Source: Paenibacillus sp. NAIST15-1
Lineage (GTDB): Bacteria; Bacillota; Bacilli; Paenibacillales; Paenibacillaceae
Reading direction: 5' to 3'
NCBI RefSeq assembly: GCF_001894745.1
Contig: NZ_BBYF01000010.1
Location: forward strand, 1-64,000
DNA length: 64,000 bases
Shown: positions 37,008-45,316 of the stretch, piece by piece
Layout of the letters: each line of letters opens with the position of its first letter
Position numbering within the stretch: position 1 is the first letter of the stretch
The notes under the pieces: model-generated
The model's database searches: none
What the model was told of the DNA's origin: nothing
The model's input: only the letters and a program-made list of their open reading frames with translations
Made by a program: the position numbers and the translations under genes

Positions 37008-37135
37008 TTCGCTGCCTTTTTACATGCAGGTGTGTTGGTAATAGAAGGATAAAATGGCGTATGACAGGAACGCTTAACTAGCGCCGCCCCCTGTGTGTTG
37101 TGACTGCAATATGGGACTGCAAGGAGGATGACGAC

Positions 37136-37582
37136 ATGAAGGTAGTTGTACAGCGCTGCAAGGAGGCGCATGTGGATGTTGATGGAGCAACGGTTGGCAG
37201 CATAGGACAGGGTTTAATGCTTCTTGTGGGCATTACACACGAAGATACAGATCGAGATATCGAATGGATGGCGGATAAACTTGCAGGTCTTCGTATTTTT
37301 GAAGATGAATCTGGAAAAATGAACAGCTCAGTGCAGGATGTAGGCGGCAGCATTTTATCGGTGTCTCAGTTTACCCTATACGGGGATTGTCGGAAGGGAA
37401 GACGCCCGAACTTCATGGCAGCGGCTCGTCCTGAGCAGGCTGAACCACTATATGATTTATTCAATGAACGTCTCCGTACACTAGGGTTGGAAGTTGCGAC
37501 TGGGAAGTTCGGAGCCATGATGGATGTGCATCTTATTAATGATGGACCGGTTACGCTAGTCGTCGATAGCCGTACCGAATAA
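37136..37582 (+). CDS. dtd: D-aminoacyl-tRNA deacylase
   Basis: The 148-residue product has the DTD motifs [10 protein letters not shown] (residues about 77-86) and the C-terminal NDGPVT cross-subunit motif. It removes D-amino acids from mischarged tRNAs. The ATG at 37136 follows aaggagg by 8 bases; an in-frame ATG twelve codons upstream lacks such a site. It sits in its conserved place after relA. Confidence 0.95.
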   Translation: MKVVVQRCKEAHVDVDGATVGSIGQGLMLLVGITHEDTDRDIEWMADKLAGLRIFEDESGKMNSSVQDVGGSILSVSQFTLYGDCRKGRRPNFMAAARPEQAEPLYDLFNERLRTLGLEVATGKFGAMMDVHLINDGPVTLVVDSRTE

Positions 37583-37647
37583 CAGCTACCTGGCTGGCTA
37601 TACTAGAACTGGCACTTCTGTGACGCACAAGGCAAAGGAGCGATTCG

Positions 37648-37791
37648 ATGCGCCAGTCCCTGCATCAGTTAGCAATCCAGTACAGCTGCTTGTCAGGAAT
37701 GCAGTCGCTGCGTGAATCCGCTGCGGCATTGCAGCAAGAGGAAGAGCACAGGCAAGCGACACGCCGAAATGGCGAAGGCATGAAGCGGTAA
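37648..37791 (+). CDS. Possible 47-residue small protein
   Basis: An open frame of 48 codons including the stop starts with ATG seven bases after aaaggag and ends before a clear terminator (37821-37847). The product would be hydrophilic and rich in Q, E, A and R, with no membrane helix; I recognise no family. It fills part of the otherwise empty 890 bases between dtd and hisS. The good ribosome binding site and the terminator placement support it; short length and lack of homology evidence argue for caution. Confidence 0.4.
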   Translation: MRQSLHQLAIQYSCLSGMQSLRESAAALQQEEEHRQATRRNGEGMKR

Positions 37792-37820
37792 ACTAATCGA
37801 AGTCTGCATCACACCAGTGG

Positions 37821-37847
37821 ATGCGCCCTTTTGGGGCGTATTTTTTT
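37821..37847 (+). terminator. Rho-independent terminator after dtd / small ORF
   Basis: Stem tgcgccc/gggcgta with a tttg-type loop, followed by seven T. Confidence 0.8.
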
Positions 37848-37990
37848 GCTTTGATGTTGGAGAGGAAGAGCCAGAAATAAAGCGCTTTATTTTTTGTAAT
37901 CTTATTGTAATCTTTGTTTCATGTTTCCTTAACATTGGATACCTATAATAACAGACATGACCCCCTTTTAATAATATATCTTATTGATAA

Positions 37991-38015
37991 ACCTACAGTG
38001 ATGTAGGTTTTTTTC
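37991..38015 (+). terminator. Short hairpin with T run upstream of the hisS promoter
   Basis: aacctac-agtgat-gtaggtt followed by TTTTTT, immediately before the -35 of the hisS leader promoter. It probably insulates the leader from upstream transcription. The bases between the previous terminator and here hold an aaagcgcttt palindrome and AT-rich sequence but no gene. Confidence 0.55.
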
Positions 38016-38044
38016 TTGACTTTAGCGTGCTACATCCTTACAAT
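38016..38044 (+). promoter_or_regulatory. Sigma-A promoter of the hisS-aspS leader
   Basis: TTGACT (38016-38021), a 17-base spacer, then TACAAT (38039-38044). Transcription would begin near 38051, at the start of the T-box leader. Confidence 0.75.
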
Positions 38045-38050
38045 GTTCTT

Positions 38051-38437
38051 TATATTCCGACTTTACAGTAAATGAAAATGATGATTTGATGACAGGAACA
38101 AGTAATTCGTACCCACATATGCAGAGAGAGGTTCCACGGCTGGAAGAACCTTGATGATGGACGGATGAATGACATCCTCGAGAACCTGCGGCGAAGCGAG
38201 AAGCATCGATCTTGGATAAAGCATTGAGCTCTCAAGGTAGGACACCTAATGTCCAAGTAGCCGTATGGCGTATGACGTACGTTACACGTGAATGAAGCGT
38301 AATCGGAGATTTCAATGTGCAGCCGATATAGGGCACAATGCTTGCGATTGCGGAATGTGGGTGGCACCACGGGTGAATGGAACATACCATCTCTCGTCCC
38401 TTTGCAAATGAATCATTTGCGGGGCGGGAGATTTTTT
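38051..38437 (+). promoter_or_regulatory. T-box riboswitch controlling hisS-aspS, predicted to sense tRNA-Asp
   Basis: The leader of about 390 bases has T-box hallmarks: the AGTA turn (38101-38104), a Stem I distal section with gcagagag and ggctggaag, the T-box bulge TGGCACC at 38362-38368, and a terminator of ctctcgtccc/ggggcgggag type ending in TTTTTT at 38431-38436. The stretch after the Stem I helix reads GAATGACAT, placing GAC (aspartate, 38171-38173) in the specifier position; CAT (histidine) overlaps it by one base. The variable T-box base is C (38365), which pairs with a G discriminator. The tRNA-Asp in this window has G there; bacterial tRNA-His normally has C. Both signs point to tRNA-Asp. 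Leader identity is secure; the specifier call is inference by alignment with the alaS leader. Confidence 0.88.
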
Positions 38438-38472
38438 ATTTTATAGACAAAACGATTAGGAGGTTAGCGCTC

Positions 38473-39723
38473 ATGGCATATCAAAAACCTACGGGTACGC
38501 AGGATTTGCTGCCTGGCACGGTTGAAATTTGGCAAACGGTTGAGCAAAAAGCTCGGGATATCTGCCGTCGTTTCAACTTTAAGGAAATCCGGACTCCAAT
38601 CTTCGAACAGACTGAGCTGTTCGAGCGTGGTGTTGGTGAAACAACGGATATCGTTGAGAAGGAAATGTATACGTTCCAGGATAAGGGCGACCGCAGCATG
38701 ACACTGCGTCCAGAGAATACTGCAGGCGTAGTTCGCTCGTATGTAGAGAACAAGCTGTATGGTGAACCGGACTTGACGAAGCTGTATTACATGGGGCCGA
38801 TGTTCCGGTATGAACGCCCGCAGGCGGGTCGCTATCGCCAGTTCCACCAATTCGGCGTGGAAGCCTTCGGGTCTGTTGATCCGAGCTTAGACGCTGAAAT
38901 TGTTGCTCTTGGCTATCAGTTCATGAAGGATATTGGCTTGAGCGGTGTTCGCGTCGAGATTAACTCTGTCGGCAACGCACCGAGCCGTGCAGCTTACCGC
39001 GAGACTTTGCTTGGCTTCCTGATGCCGATGAAGGAGACACTGTGCAAGGATTGTCAATCCCGGATGGAGCGTAATCCGCTGCGTGTGCTCGACTGTAAGG
39101 TCGATCAGGACAAGTTCACGAATGCACCATCGATTCTGGACAGCTTGGATGAAGAATGTGCAACACACTTCGAGAAGGTGAAGCAGCACTTAACGGCGAT
39201 GGGCGTCGAGTATGAAGTGAACCACCGTCTTGTGCGCGGCTTGGATTACTATACGCATACGGCATTCGAATATAAGGCCCAAGGGATTGGAGCCATTGAT
39301 ACCGTGGGGGGCGGAGGCCGCTACAATGGTCTAGTCGCTGATATCGGCGGTCCTGAGCAGACAGGTATTGGCTTCGGTATAGGGATGGAGCGAATTGTGC
39401 TTCTGCTTGATAAGCAAGGCATTGCCTGCAATGAGCAGCCGCCGCTTGATATTTATCTCGTAGGACTTGGTGAACAAGCAGAGGATGAGGTGACGAAGCT
39501 GTTGTACGCATTGCGTACAGCTGGCATCGCTGCCGAGAAGGACTACCAAGGACGCAAGATGAAGGCGCAAATGAAATCAGCCGATCGCATGAAGGCTCGG
39601 TATGCAGGAATTCTCGGCGATGACGAATTGGCACGTGGAGAGATCGCGTTGAAGCATCTGGAAACAGGAGAGCAGCAGTTCGTGAAGCTGGAGCAATTGG
39701 CTGAAGCAATCGAAAGAGCTTAA
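38473..39723 (+). CDS. hisS: Histidyl-tRNA synthetase
   Basis: The 416-residue class II synthetase has motif 2 ([22 protein letters not shown]), the histidine-specific [14 protein letters not shown] motif, and a motif 3 region [17 protein letters not shown]-terminal anticodon-binding domain covers about 325-416. The ATG at 38473 follows taggagg; an upstream in-frame ATG lies within the leader terminator and is rejected. It is the first gene of the T-box-controlled hisS-aspS operon. Confidence 0.97.
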   Translation: MAYQKPTGTQDLLPGTVEIWQTVEQKARDICRRFNFKEIRTPIFEQTELFERGVGETTDIVEKEMYTFQDKGDRSMTLRPENTAGVVRSYVENKLYGEPDLTKLYYMGPMFRYERPQAGRYRQFHQFGVEAFGSVDPSLDAEIVALGYQFMKDIGLSGVRVEINSVGNAPSRAAYRETLLGFLMPMKETLCKDCQSRMERNPLRVLDCKVDQDKFTNAPSILDSLDEECATHFEKVKQHLTAMGVEYEVNHRLVRGLDYYTHTAFEYKAQGIGAIDTVGGGGRYNGLVADIGGPEQTGIGFGIGMERIVLLLDKQGIACNEQPPLDIYLVGLGEQAEDEVTKLLYALRTAGIAAEKDYQGRKMKAQMKSADRMKARYAGILGDDELARGEIALKHLETGEQQFVKLEQLAEAIERA

Positions 39724-39782
39724 CTAGGCTCAATTCCATTCGTAAATGGATGAACTATATTAATGTGAGGAGCGTGCATCCT

Positions 39783-41591
39783 ATGATGTACAAAACGCAT
39801 CAGTGCGGAAAAATTACAAAAGAACGAATTGGCGAAACGGTTACCCTGAATGGATGGGTACAACGTCGTCGTGACTTGGGCGGGGTATTATTTATCGATT
39901 TGCGCGACAGAAGTGGTCTTGTACAGGTCGTATTCAACCCTGATTTCTCTCAAGAGGCTCACGACATTGCAGATCGTGCGCGTAACGAGTATGTGCTTGC
40001 TGTTCGCGGTACAGTCGTTGAACGCGATGCAGAAACGGTGAACCCGAACCTGCCAACAGGAGAGGTAGAAGTACGCGTAACGGAAATTGAAATCTTAAAT
40101 GCAGCGAAGAACCCGCCATTCTTCATCGAAGACGGCATTGAAATTGATGAGTCCCTTCGTTTGAAATATCGTTACCTCGATCTTCGTCGTCCGGAAATGC
40201 AAAAGACACTGATGCTTCGTTCCAAAGCAACAAAAGTATTCCGTGATTTCCTGGAAGAGAACGAGTTCATCGATGTAGAAACACCAATCTTGACGATGAT
40301 TACGCCAGAAGGCGCACGTGACTACCTAGTACCAAGCCGTGTGCATCCAGGCGAATTCTATGCACTTCCGCAATCGCCACAAATTTTCAAGCAGCTGCTT
40401 ATGGTATCCGGCGTTGAGCGTTACTATCAGATTGCGCGCTGCTTCCGCGATGAAGACTTGCGTGCAGACCGTCAACCAGAATTCACTCAGGTGGACATCG
40501 AAACGTCCTTCATGTCTACAGAGCAATTGCATGAAATGATGGAGCAATTGATGGTTCGTTTGTTCAAGACAACATTAGGAGTAGATATTCCTACGCCATT
40601 CCAACGCATTACGTATCAAGACGCAATGGAGAAATACGGCTCCGATAAGCCGGATCTTCGCTTTGGCCTTGAGCTTGTGGATGTGTGTGATATCGTACAG
40701 AACAGCGGCGTTAAAGTATTCGGGTCTGTTATTGAAAAAGGCGGCGTTGTAAAAGTATTGAATGCAAAAGGCTGCGGAACATGGAGCCGTAAGGACATCG
40801 ACGACTTGGCACCGTATGCAGCACGCTATGGTGCGAAAGGCTTGGCTTGGATTCAAGTGAAGGACGGCGAATTCCGCGGTCCGATCGTGAAGTTCATGAG
40901 CGAGGAAGAAATCGCATCCCTTCGTGAGCGCACAGGCGCAGAAGAGGGAGACTTGCTGCTCTTCTCTGCGGACAAGCGTAAAGTGGTATACGATGTGCTC
41001 GGCAACCTTCGTCTCTTGATCGGCCGCCGCTTGAACCTGATCGATGACAATGCGTTCAAGTTCGCATGGGTTGTTGACTTCCCATTGCTTGGCTACGACG
41101 AAGAAGCGAAGCGTTATGTAGCGGAACACCATCCGTTCACACGTCCGAAGGACGAAGACTTGGCATTGTTCGATACTGATCCAGGTCAAATCCGCGCTCA
41201 AGCTTATGACCTTGTCTTGAATGGTTATGAAATCGGCGGCGGTTCGATGCGTATTTACAACCGCGATGTACAAGAGAAGATGTTCGCGGCGCTTGGCTTC
41301 ACACCAGAAGAAGCACAACAAAAATTCGGCTTCTTGATGAATGCCTTCGAATATGGTACGCCTCCACACGGCGGTATTGCATTCGGCTTGGATCGCCTCG
41401 TAATGCTGCTTGCAGGACGTACGAACTTGCGCGAGACGATCGCATTCCCGAAAACGGCAAGCGCAACAGACTTGATGACAGATGCGCCTAACGTAGTTGA
41501 TAAGTCTCAGTTGGATGTTTTGCATATTAAGTCGACGTACAAGAAGAAAGAAAAAGAAGAGAAGACTCAAGAGAATAACGAAGAGCAATAA
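39783..41591 (+). CDS. aspS: Aspartyl-tRNA synthetase
   Basis: The 602-residue product has an N-terminal OB-fold anticodon domain ([22 protein letters not shown] region), the class II core with [24 protein letters not shown], and the GAD insertion domain at about 290-420 that marks bacterial AspRS. Motif 3 ([17 protein letters not shown]) follows. The tail is lysine/glutamate rich. Two adjacent ATGs (39783, 39786) follow gaggag. It is cotranscribed with hisS across a 59-base gap that holds no second T-box. Confidence 0.97.
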   Translation: MMYKTHQCGKITKERIGETVTLNGWVQRRRDLGGVLFIDLRDRSGLVQVVFNPDFSQEAHDIADRARNEYVLAVRGTVVERDAETVNPNLPTGEVEVRVTEIEILNAAKNPPFFIEDGIEIDESLRLKYRYLDLRRPEMQKTLMLRSKATKVFRDFLEENEFIDVETPILTMITPEGARDYLVPSRVHPGEFYALPQSPQIFKQLLMVSGVERYYQIARCFRDEDLRADRQPEFTQVDIETSFMSTEQLHEMMEQLMVRLFKTTLGVDIPTPFQRITYQDAMEKYGSDKPDLRFGLELVDVCDIVQNSGVKVFGSVIEKGGVVKVLNAKGCGTWSRKDIDDLAPYAARYGAKGLAWIQVKDGEFRGPIVKFMSEEEIASLRERTGAEEGDLLLFSADKRKVVYDVLGNLRLLIGRRLNLIDDNAFKFAWVVDFPLLGYDEEAKRYVAEHHPFTRPKDEDLALFDTDPGQIRAQAYDLVLNGYEIGGGSMRIYNRDVQEKMFAALGFTPEEAQQKFGFLMNAFEYGTPPHGGIAFGLDRLVMLLAGRTNLRETIAFPKTASATDLMTDAPNVVDKSQLDVLHIKSTYKKKEKEEKTQENNEEQ

Positions 41592-41634
41592 GCCGGACGG
41601 CTGAAAAGAAGCTGTTAGCATATAACGCCCCTCG

Positions 41635-41676
41635 CCCGAAATTCCTATCTAGCGGATGCTTGGGCAAGGGGCGTTC
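41635..41676 (+). terminator. Stem-loop after aspS
   Basis: aacgcccctcgccc pairs perfectly with gggcaaggggcgtt over 14 bases. No T run follows, so termination is likely but not certain. The 283 bases between aspS and tcdA contain this hairpin, a small gtctat/atagac hairpin and a 20-base tandem repeat. Confidence 0.55.
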
Positions 41677-41760
41677 CGCTATGTTCTTGAGCCCGTCTAT
41701 GGTACGATAGACGGTAGTAGATTAAGCATCTAAGATGCGAACTTGATGCATGATGGCTTT

Positions 41761-41799
41761 TTGTGCAGAAGTGTTGCCATTTGTGCAGAAGTGTGCCAA
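41761..41799. repeat. 20-base tandem duplication upstream of tcdA
   Basis: ttgtgcagaagtgttgccat is followed directly by ttgtgcagaagtgtgccaat, two near-identical units. It lies in the region between aspS and tcdA. Confidence 0.7.
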
Positions 41800-41874
41800 T
41801 TGACGGGCAATATTGCACATCACACGATGCATAAACCATGCATGGATAATGAGACGCAGGAGGAAAAGGACGTT

Positions 41875-42618
41875 ATGCTGCATCAATTTTCACGTACGGA
41901 ACTCGCAATTGGACCTGAAGGATTAGAGAAGCTGAAAAACAGCACAGTTGCAGTTCTAGGAATCGGCGGTGTCGGCTCAATGGCTGCAGAGGCATTGGCA
42001 CGCACCGGTGTAGGGCGAATTATTCTCATTGATAAAGATACAGTCGATATTACGAACATTAACCGGCAAATTCACGCCTTGACGACAACAGTAGGTCAGA
42101 AGAAGGCGGAGTTGATGCGTGAGCGGATTAAGCTAATTAATCCAGATTGCGACGCGATCGCGCTTAACATGTTCTATACGGAAGAAACCTATGAGGAACT
42201 GTTCAAGTATGAGCTAGATTATGTTGTCGATGCATCAGATACGATTGTATATAAAATTCACTTGATCAAAGAATGTTTGAAACGTAAAATACCTATCATT
42301 TCTAGCATGGGTGCGGCGAACAAGATGGATCCCTCGCGCTTCCAAGTGGCTGATATTTCACAGACATCTTACGACCCGATTGCCCGCGTCATTCGGCAAA
42401 AGCTGCGCAAGGATGGCATTCGCAAAGGGGTCAAGGTTGTGTTCTCTACAGAGGAGCCGATCAAGCCGCGTGAGGATGTTACGGAGCGCATCGTACCGGA
42501 TACTGCCCCTGATATTCGCAAGGCGAAGCAGCCGCCATCCAGTAACGCATTCGTACCGCCGGTAGCCGGGCTTATTATGGTCAGTGTCGTGATTCGCGAT
42601 ATGCTGGCAGACTTGTAA
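41875..42618 (+). CDS. tcdA: tRNA threonylcarbamoyladenosine dehydratase (TcdA/YrvM)
   Basis: The 247-residue E1-like protein has an adenylation motif VLGIGGVGSMAAEALARTGVG near the N-terminus, then IDKDTVDITNINRQIHA and the catalytic-type ISSMGAANKMDPSRF region. This is the TcdA/CsdL branch, which cyclises t6A to ct6A at tRNA position 37 using ATP. The ATG at 41875 follows aggagg; a longer in-frame form begins inside the tandem repeat region and lacks a ribosome binding site. The order aspS-tcdA-rarA matches B. subtilis aspS-yrvM-yrvN. Confidence 0.9.
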   Translation: MLHQFSRTELAIGPEGLEKLKNSTVAVLGIGGVGSMAAEALARTGVGRIILIDKDTVDITNINRQIHALTTTVGQKKAELMRERIKLINPDCDAIALNMFYTEETYEELFKYELDYVVDASDTIVYKIHLIKECLKRKIPIISSMGAANKMDPSRFQVADISQTSYDPIARVIRQKLRKDGIRKGVKVVFSTEEPIKPREDVTERIVPDTAPDIRKAKQPPSSNAFVPPVAGLIMVSVVIRDMLADL

Positions 42619-42633
42619 TTCGTGGTGACAGAT

Positions 42634-43962
42634 ATGGATCTATTCTCTTATGGGGAAGAACAGCAGCATCCGACGATGCGATTGCTGGCTGATCGAATAC
42701 GGCCAAGAACATTGGAAGAATATATTGGCCAAGAACATATTGTAGGGCCGGGGAGACTGCTGCGGAGAGCGATTGAAGCGGATCGGGTCTCCTCGATATT
42801 ACTGTATGGCCCCCCAGGCTGCGGCAAGACAACGCTCGCGAATATCATCTCGGAGCAGACAAAGGGTGAATTCGTTCGTTTAAATGCTGTCGATGCATCA
42901 GTTAAGGATGTTCGAGCTGTAATTGAACAGGCGGATACGAACAAGAAGATGTACAACACCAAGACCATTCTGTTCTTGGATGAGGTTCATCGCTTCAATC
43001 GATCGCAGCAGGATGCCTTGCTGCCTGCCGTTGAGAAGGGGACGATTATATTCATCGGCGCAACAACGGAAAATCCATTCCATCATGTAAATGGAGCGTT
43101 GATCAGTCGTTCGACCTTGTTCCAATTAAAGCCGCTCACGAAGGAGCACTCGCTGATGGCGATGAAGCGTGCTTTGGTGGATAAGGAGCGTGGGCTTGGC
43201 TTCATGCCGATTCAGGCAGACCCGGATGCGCTTGAACATATCGCTTCCATGGCGAATGGTGACATACGCCGGGCATTGAACGCGCTGGAGATGGCGGCAA
43301 TGACGACGACACCGGAGGAAGACGGGACAGTCCACATTACGCTGGAAGTGGCGGAAGAATCCGTTCGGCGGCCGACTGTGCAGGCAGATGAATCTGTACA
43401 GTATGACGTCTTGTCCGCCTTCCACAAGAGTATTCGCGGCTCCAGTGATGCGGCATTGTACTGGTTCCTGTATGCGGTAGAGAAGCTGGGCATGGATCCA
43501 ATGACGTTCATTCGCAGATTAACCGTTGCATGCAGCGAGGATATCGGATTGGCGAACCCGCAAGCAATGGTGCAGGCTGTGAGCGCATTGGAGGCCTATC
43601 ATCGAATTGGCTGGCCGGAGTCGAAGTACATCGTGGCACAAGCTATCTTATTCGCGGTAGAAAGTCCGAAGTCCAACTCAATACCGCTTGCCATTGCTCG
43701 CGTCATGCAGGCGTTTGAAGATATTAAGACTGCTGAAGTGCCATTGCATTTGCGAGATACCCATTATAAAGGCGCGGACAAGCTCGGACACAAGGGCTAT
43801 CAGTATCCACACGACTACCCAGGACACTATGTAGAGCAGCAATACCTGCCTGACCTAATCAAGAAGCGGGTATTCTTTATGGCGAACGAGCAGGGGACAG
43901 AAGCGAAGATGCGCATCAACCAAGAGCGGAGAAGAGGCTCGCATGGGCGAGGCGACGTTTAG
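42634..43962 (+). CDS. rarA: Replication-associated recombination protein RarA (MgsA)
   Basis: The 442-residue AAA+ ATPase has Walker A LLYGPPGCGKTT, Walker B ILFLDEVHRF, a sensor IGATTENPF, and the C-terminal tetramerisation domain with YQYPHDYPGHYVEQQYLP. It is related to clamp loaders and acts at stalled replication forks. It follows tcdA by 15 bases. ATG 42634 is preferred; GTGs at 42622 and 42625 are alternatives. Confidence 0.94.
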   Translation: MDLFSYGEEQQHPTMRLLADRIRPRTLEEYIGQEHIVGPGRLLRRAIEADRVSSILLYGPPGCGKTTLANIISEQTKGEFVRLNAVDASVKDVRAVIEQADTNKKMYNTKTILFLDEVHRFNRSQQDALLPAVEKGTIIFIGATTENPFHHVNGALISRSTLFQLKPLTKEHSLMAMKRALVDKERGLGFMPIQADPDALEHIASMANGDIRRALNALEMAAMTTTPEEDGTVHITLEVAEESVRRPTVQADESVQYDVLSAFHKSIRGSSDAALYWFLYAVEKLGMDPMTFIRRLTVACSEDIGLANPQAMVQAVSALEAYHRIGWPESKYIVAQAILFAVESPKSNSIPLAIARVMQAFEDIKTAEVPLHLRDTHYKGADKLGHKGYQYPHDYPGHYVEQQYLPDLIKKRVFFMANEQGTEAKMRINQERRRGSHGRGDV

Positions 43963-44024
43963 TACGTTTAATGTAGACAGACCTGTACTGAATTTGAAAT
44001 GAATACTTTGATGGAGGTATTTTC

Positions 44025-44588
44025 ATGTTCATTCGTAGGCACAGAGCTAACAGAAACAAAGGACATCGTCTGAATCGACTCGCACCATTTTCATTGGTTA
44101 TTGGTCTTATCGCATTAACAATTGTCGCAGGCTGTGGCAGTTCTCCTGCGGGCAAAGAAGGCGCAGAACATGCCGGACAAGCATCAGGAGATCATGAACG
44201 TCTGATGAAGAATGGCGATCTGCGTCAAACGACGGCATCGGTTGCCGAACTTCCGCCTTTTTTGAATGACAAACAGAAGGAAATGCGACAAATTTATCAA
44301 CTGGCTGCTGCGAACAGTGAATTACTTCAATATATTCCTTGTTATTGCGGATGCGGAGAAGTAGCTGGCCACCAGAGCAATTTAAATTGCTTCGTCGCCT
44401 CGAAGGAAGAGGCGAAGATCGAATGGGATGATCACGGCACTCGCTGTGGTGTGTGCCTTGATATTGCCGTAGAGGCGTCCCTCATGCTGAGGGACGGGAA
44501 GTCGGTCAAAGACATCCGCCAAGCTATTGATACCAAATACAAAGAGGGATATGCAGAACCTACTCCTACACCACTTCCTGCTGTGTAG
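44025..44588 (+). CDS. PCYCGC-motif lipoprotein
   Basis: The 187-residue product has a basic N-terminus, a hydrophobic stretch and a lipobox ending in VAGC, giving a lipidated cysteine near residue 37. The exported part carries the family motif PCYCGCGEVAGH and later cysteines in NLNCF and GTRCGVCLD, six in a metal-site-like pattern. The tail is proline/threonine rich. The family is common in Bacillales and of unknown function; copper or other metal binding is a reasonable guess from the cysteines. Ribosome binding site gatggagg. The following gene is an ArsR-like regulator, beyond a terminator. Confidence 0.8.
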   Translation: MFIRRHRANRNKGHRLNRLAPFSLVIGLIALTIVAGCGSSPAGKEGAEHAGQASGDHERLMKNGDLRQTTASVAELPPFLNDKQKEMRQIYQLAAANSELLQYIPCYCGCGEVAGHQSNLNCFVASKEEAKIEWDDHGTRCGVCLDIAVEASLMLRDGKSVKDIRQAIDTKYKEGYAEPTPTPLPAV

Positions 44589-44621
44589 GAGCAGGCTTCA
44601 TGCATGCTCTGAATCAATTGG

Positions 44622-44653
44622 CATGGATTCCTTCGGAATCCATGTTTATTTTT
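44622..44653 (+). terminator. Terminator after the PCYCGC lipoprotein
   Basis: Perfect stem catggattcc/ggaatccatg around ttc, followed by tttattttt. Confidence 0.82.
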
Positions 44654-44767
44654 CTTCGCTTTGTCATAACCTACAGGCAACAGGGCCATACATATGTAGG
44701 TATGTTCATCTCGTTCCCACGCATAAGCAGCCAGATATAGATGAACAACACAAAGGAGAAGAAGAAG

Positions 44768-45076
44768 ATGAATTATTTCCTGGGAAAAGATTTGGATGCA
44801 GATGTACTGGAGCGGGTATCGCAAACGTTCAAAGCGTTGGGTGATCCGACACGTATTCGAATTTTGTCACTTCTTGCGCGTGAGGAATGCGCCGTAAATC
44901 AAGTCGCTGACGCTCTGCAATTGTCACAATCGGCAGTATCTCATCAGTTGAAAACACTTCGTGCATATCGCTTCGTCAGATATCGCAGAGAAGGTCAAAA
45001 TATTTTATATATTTGCGATGATGCTTATATACTTGAGCTGTTAAATGAAGCAGTTCGATACGCGATTGAGCAATAA
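44768..45076 (+). CDS. ArsR/SmtB-family transcriptional regulator
   Basis: The 102-residue winged helix-turn-helix protein has FKALGDPTRIRILSLL and the recognition helix LSQSAVSHQLKTLR. The usual ArsR alpha-3 CxC metal site is reduced to a single cysteine (EECAVNQV). The alpha-5 aspartate/histidine set of SmtB/CzrA is not seen (DDAYILELL). It may therefore sense something other than a classic metal, or use another site. The ATG at 44768 follows aaaggag by 9 bases. No efflux gene is adjacent; upstream are the PCYCGC lipoprotein and a possible operator (acatatgt). Confidence 0.85.
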   Translation: MNYFLGKDLDADVLERVSQTFKALGDPTRIRILSLLAREECAVNQVADALQLSQSAVSHQLKTLRAYRFVRYRREGQNILYICDDAYILELLNEAVRYAIEQ

Positions 45077-45316
45077 TTTCGCGAAAGCGCAGACTGATTG
45101 TTCCGATTCATATTCAACAAAAATGGTGATAGGACGATATAAAGAAAGAATATACATAAAGACAACAAATCCCGCTAATTCTCATATGTTCAACGATGAG
45201 GCGTATGGGAGTAGGATTCTTATGTATTTTCTTATATAATATATATATATGTCTTTATTTTATTGTATGGGGAGGTGTTCCTGTCCGTTTCGAAGTGGGA
45301 GTGGGCAGGAGATCGG

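Noticed and set aside
40575-41621. 348-codon minus-strand frame opposite aspS
   Set aside because: Same reason: the aspS frame is unmistakable and this frame has no ribosome binding site or recognised motifs.
41592-41874. Possible 6S RNA gene between aspS and tcdA
   Set aside because: The gap could hold one, and I recall a 6S gene near here in B. subtilis, but I could not recognise the conserved central bubble and closing stem. A covariance-model search (Rfam 6S) would decide.
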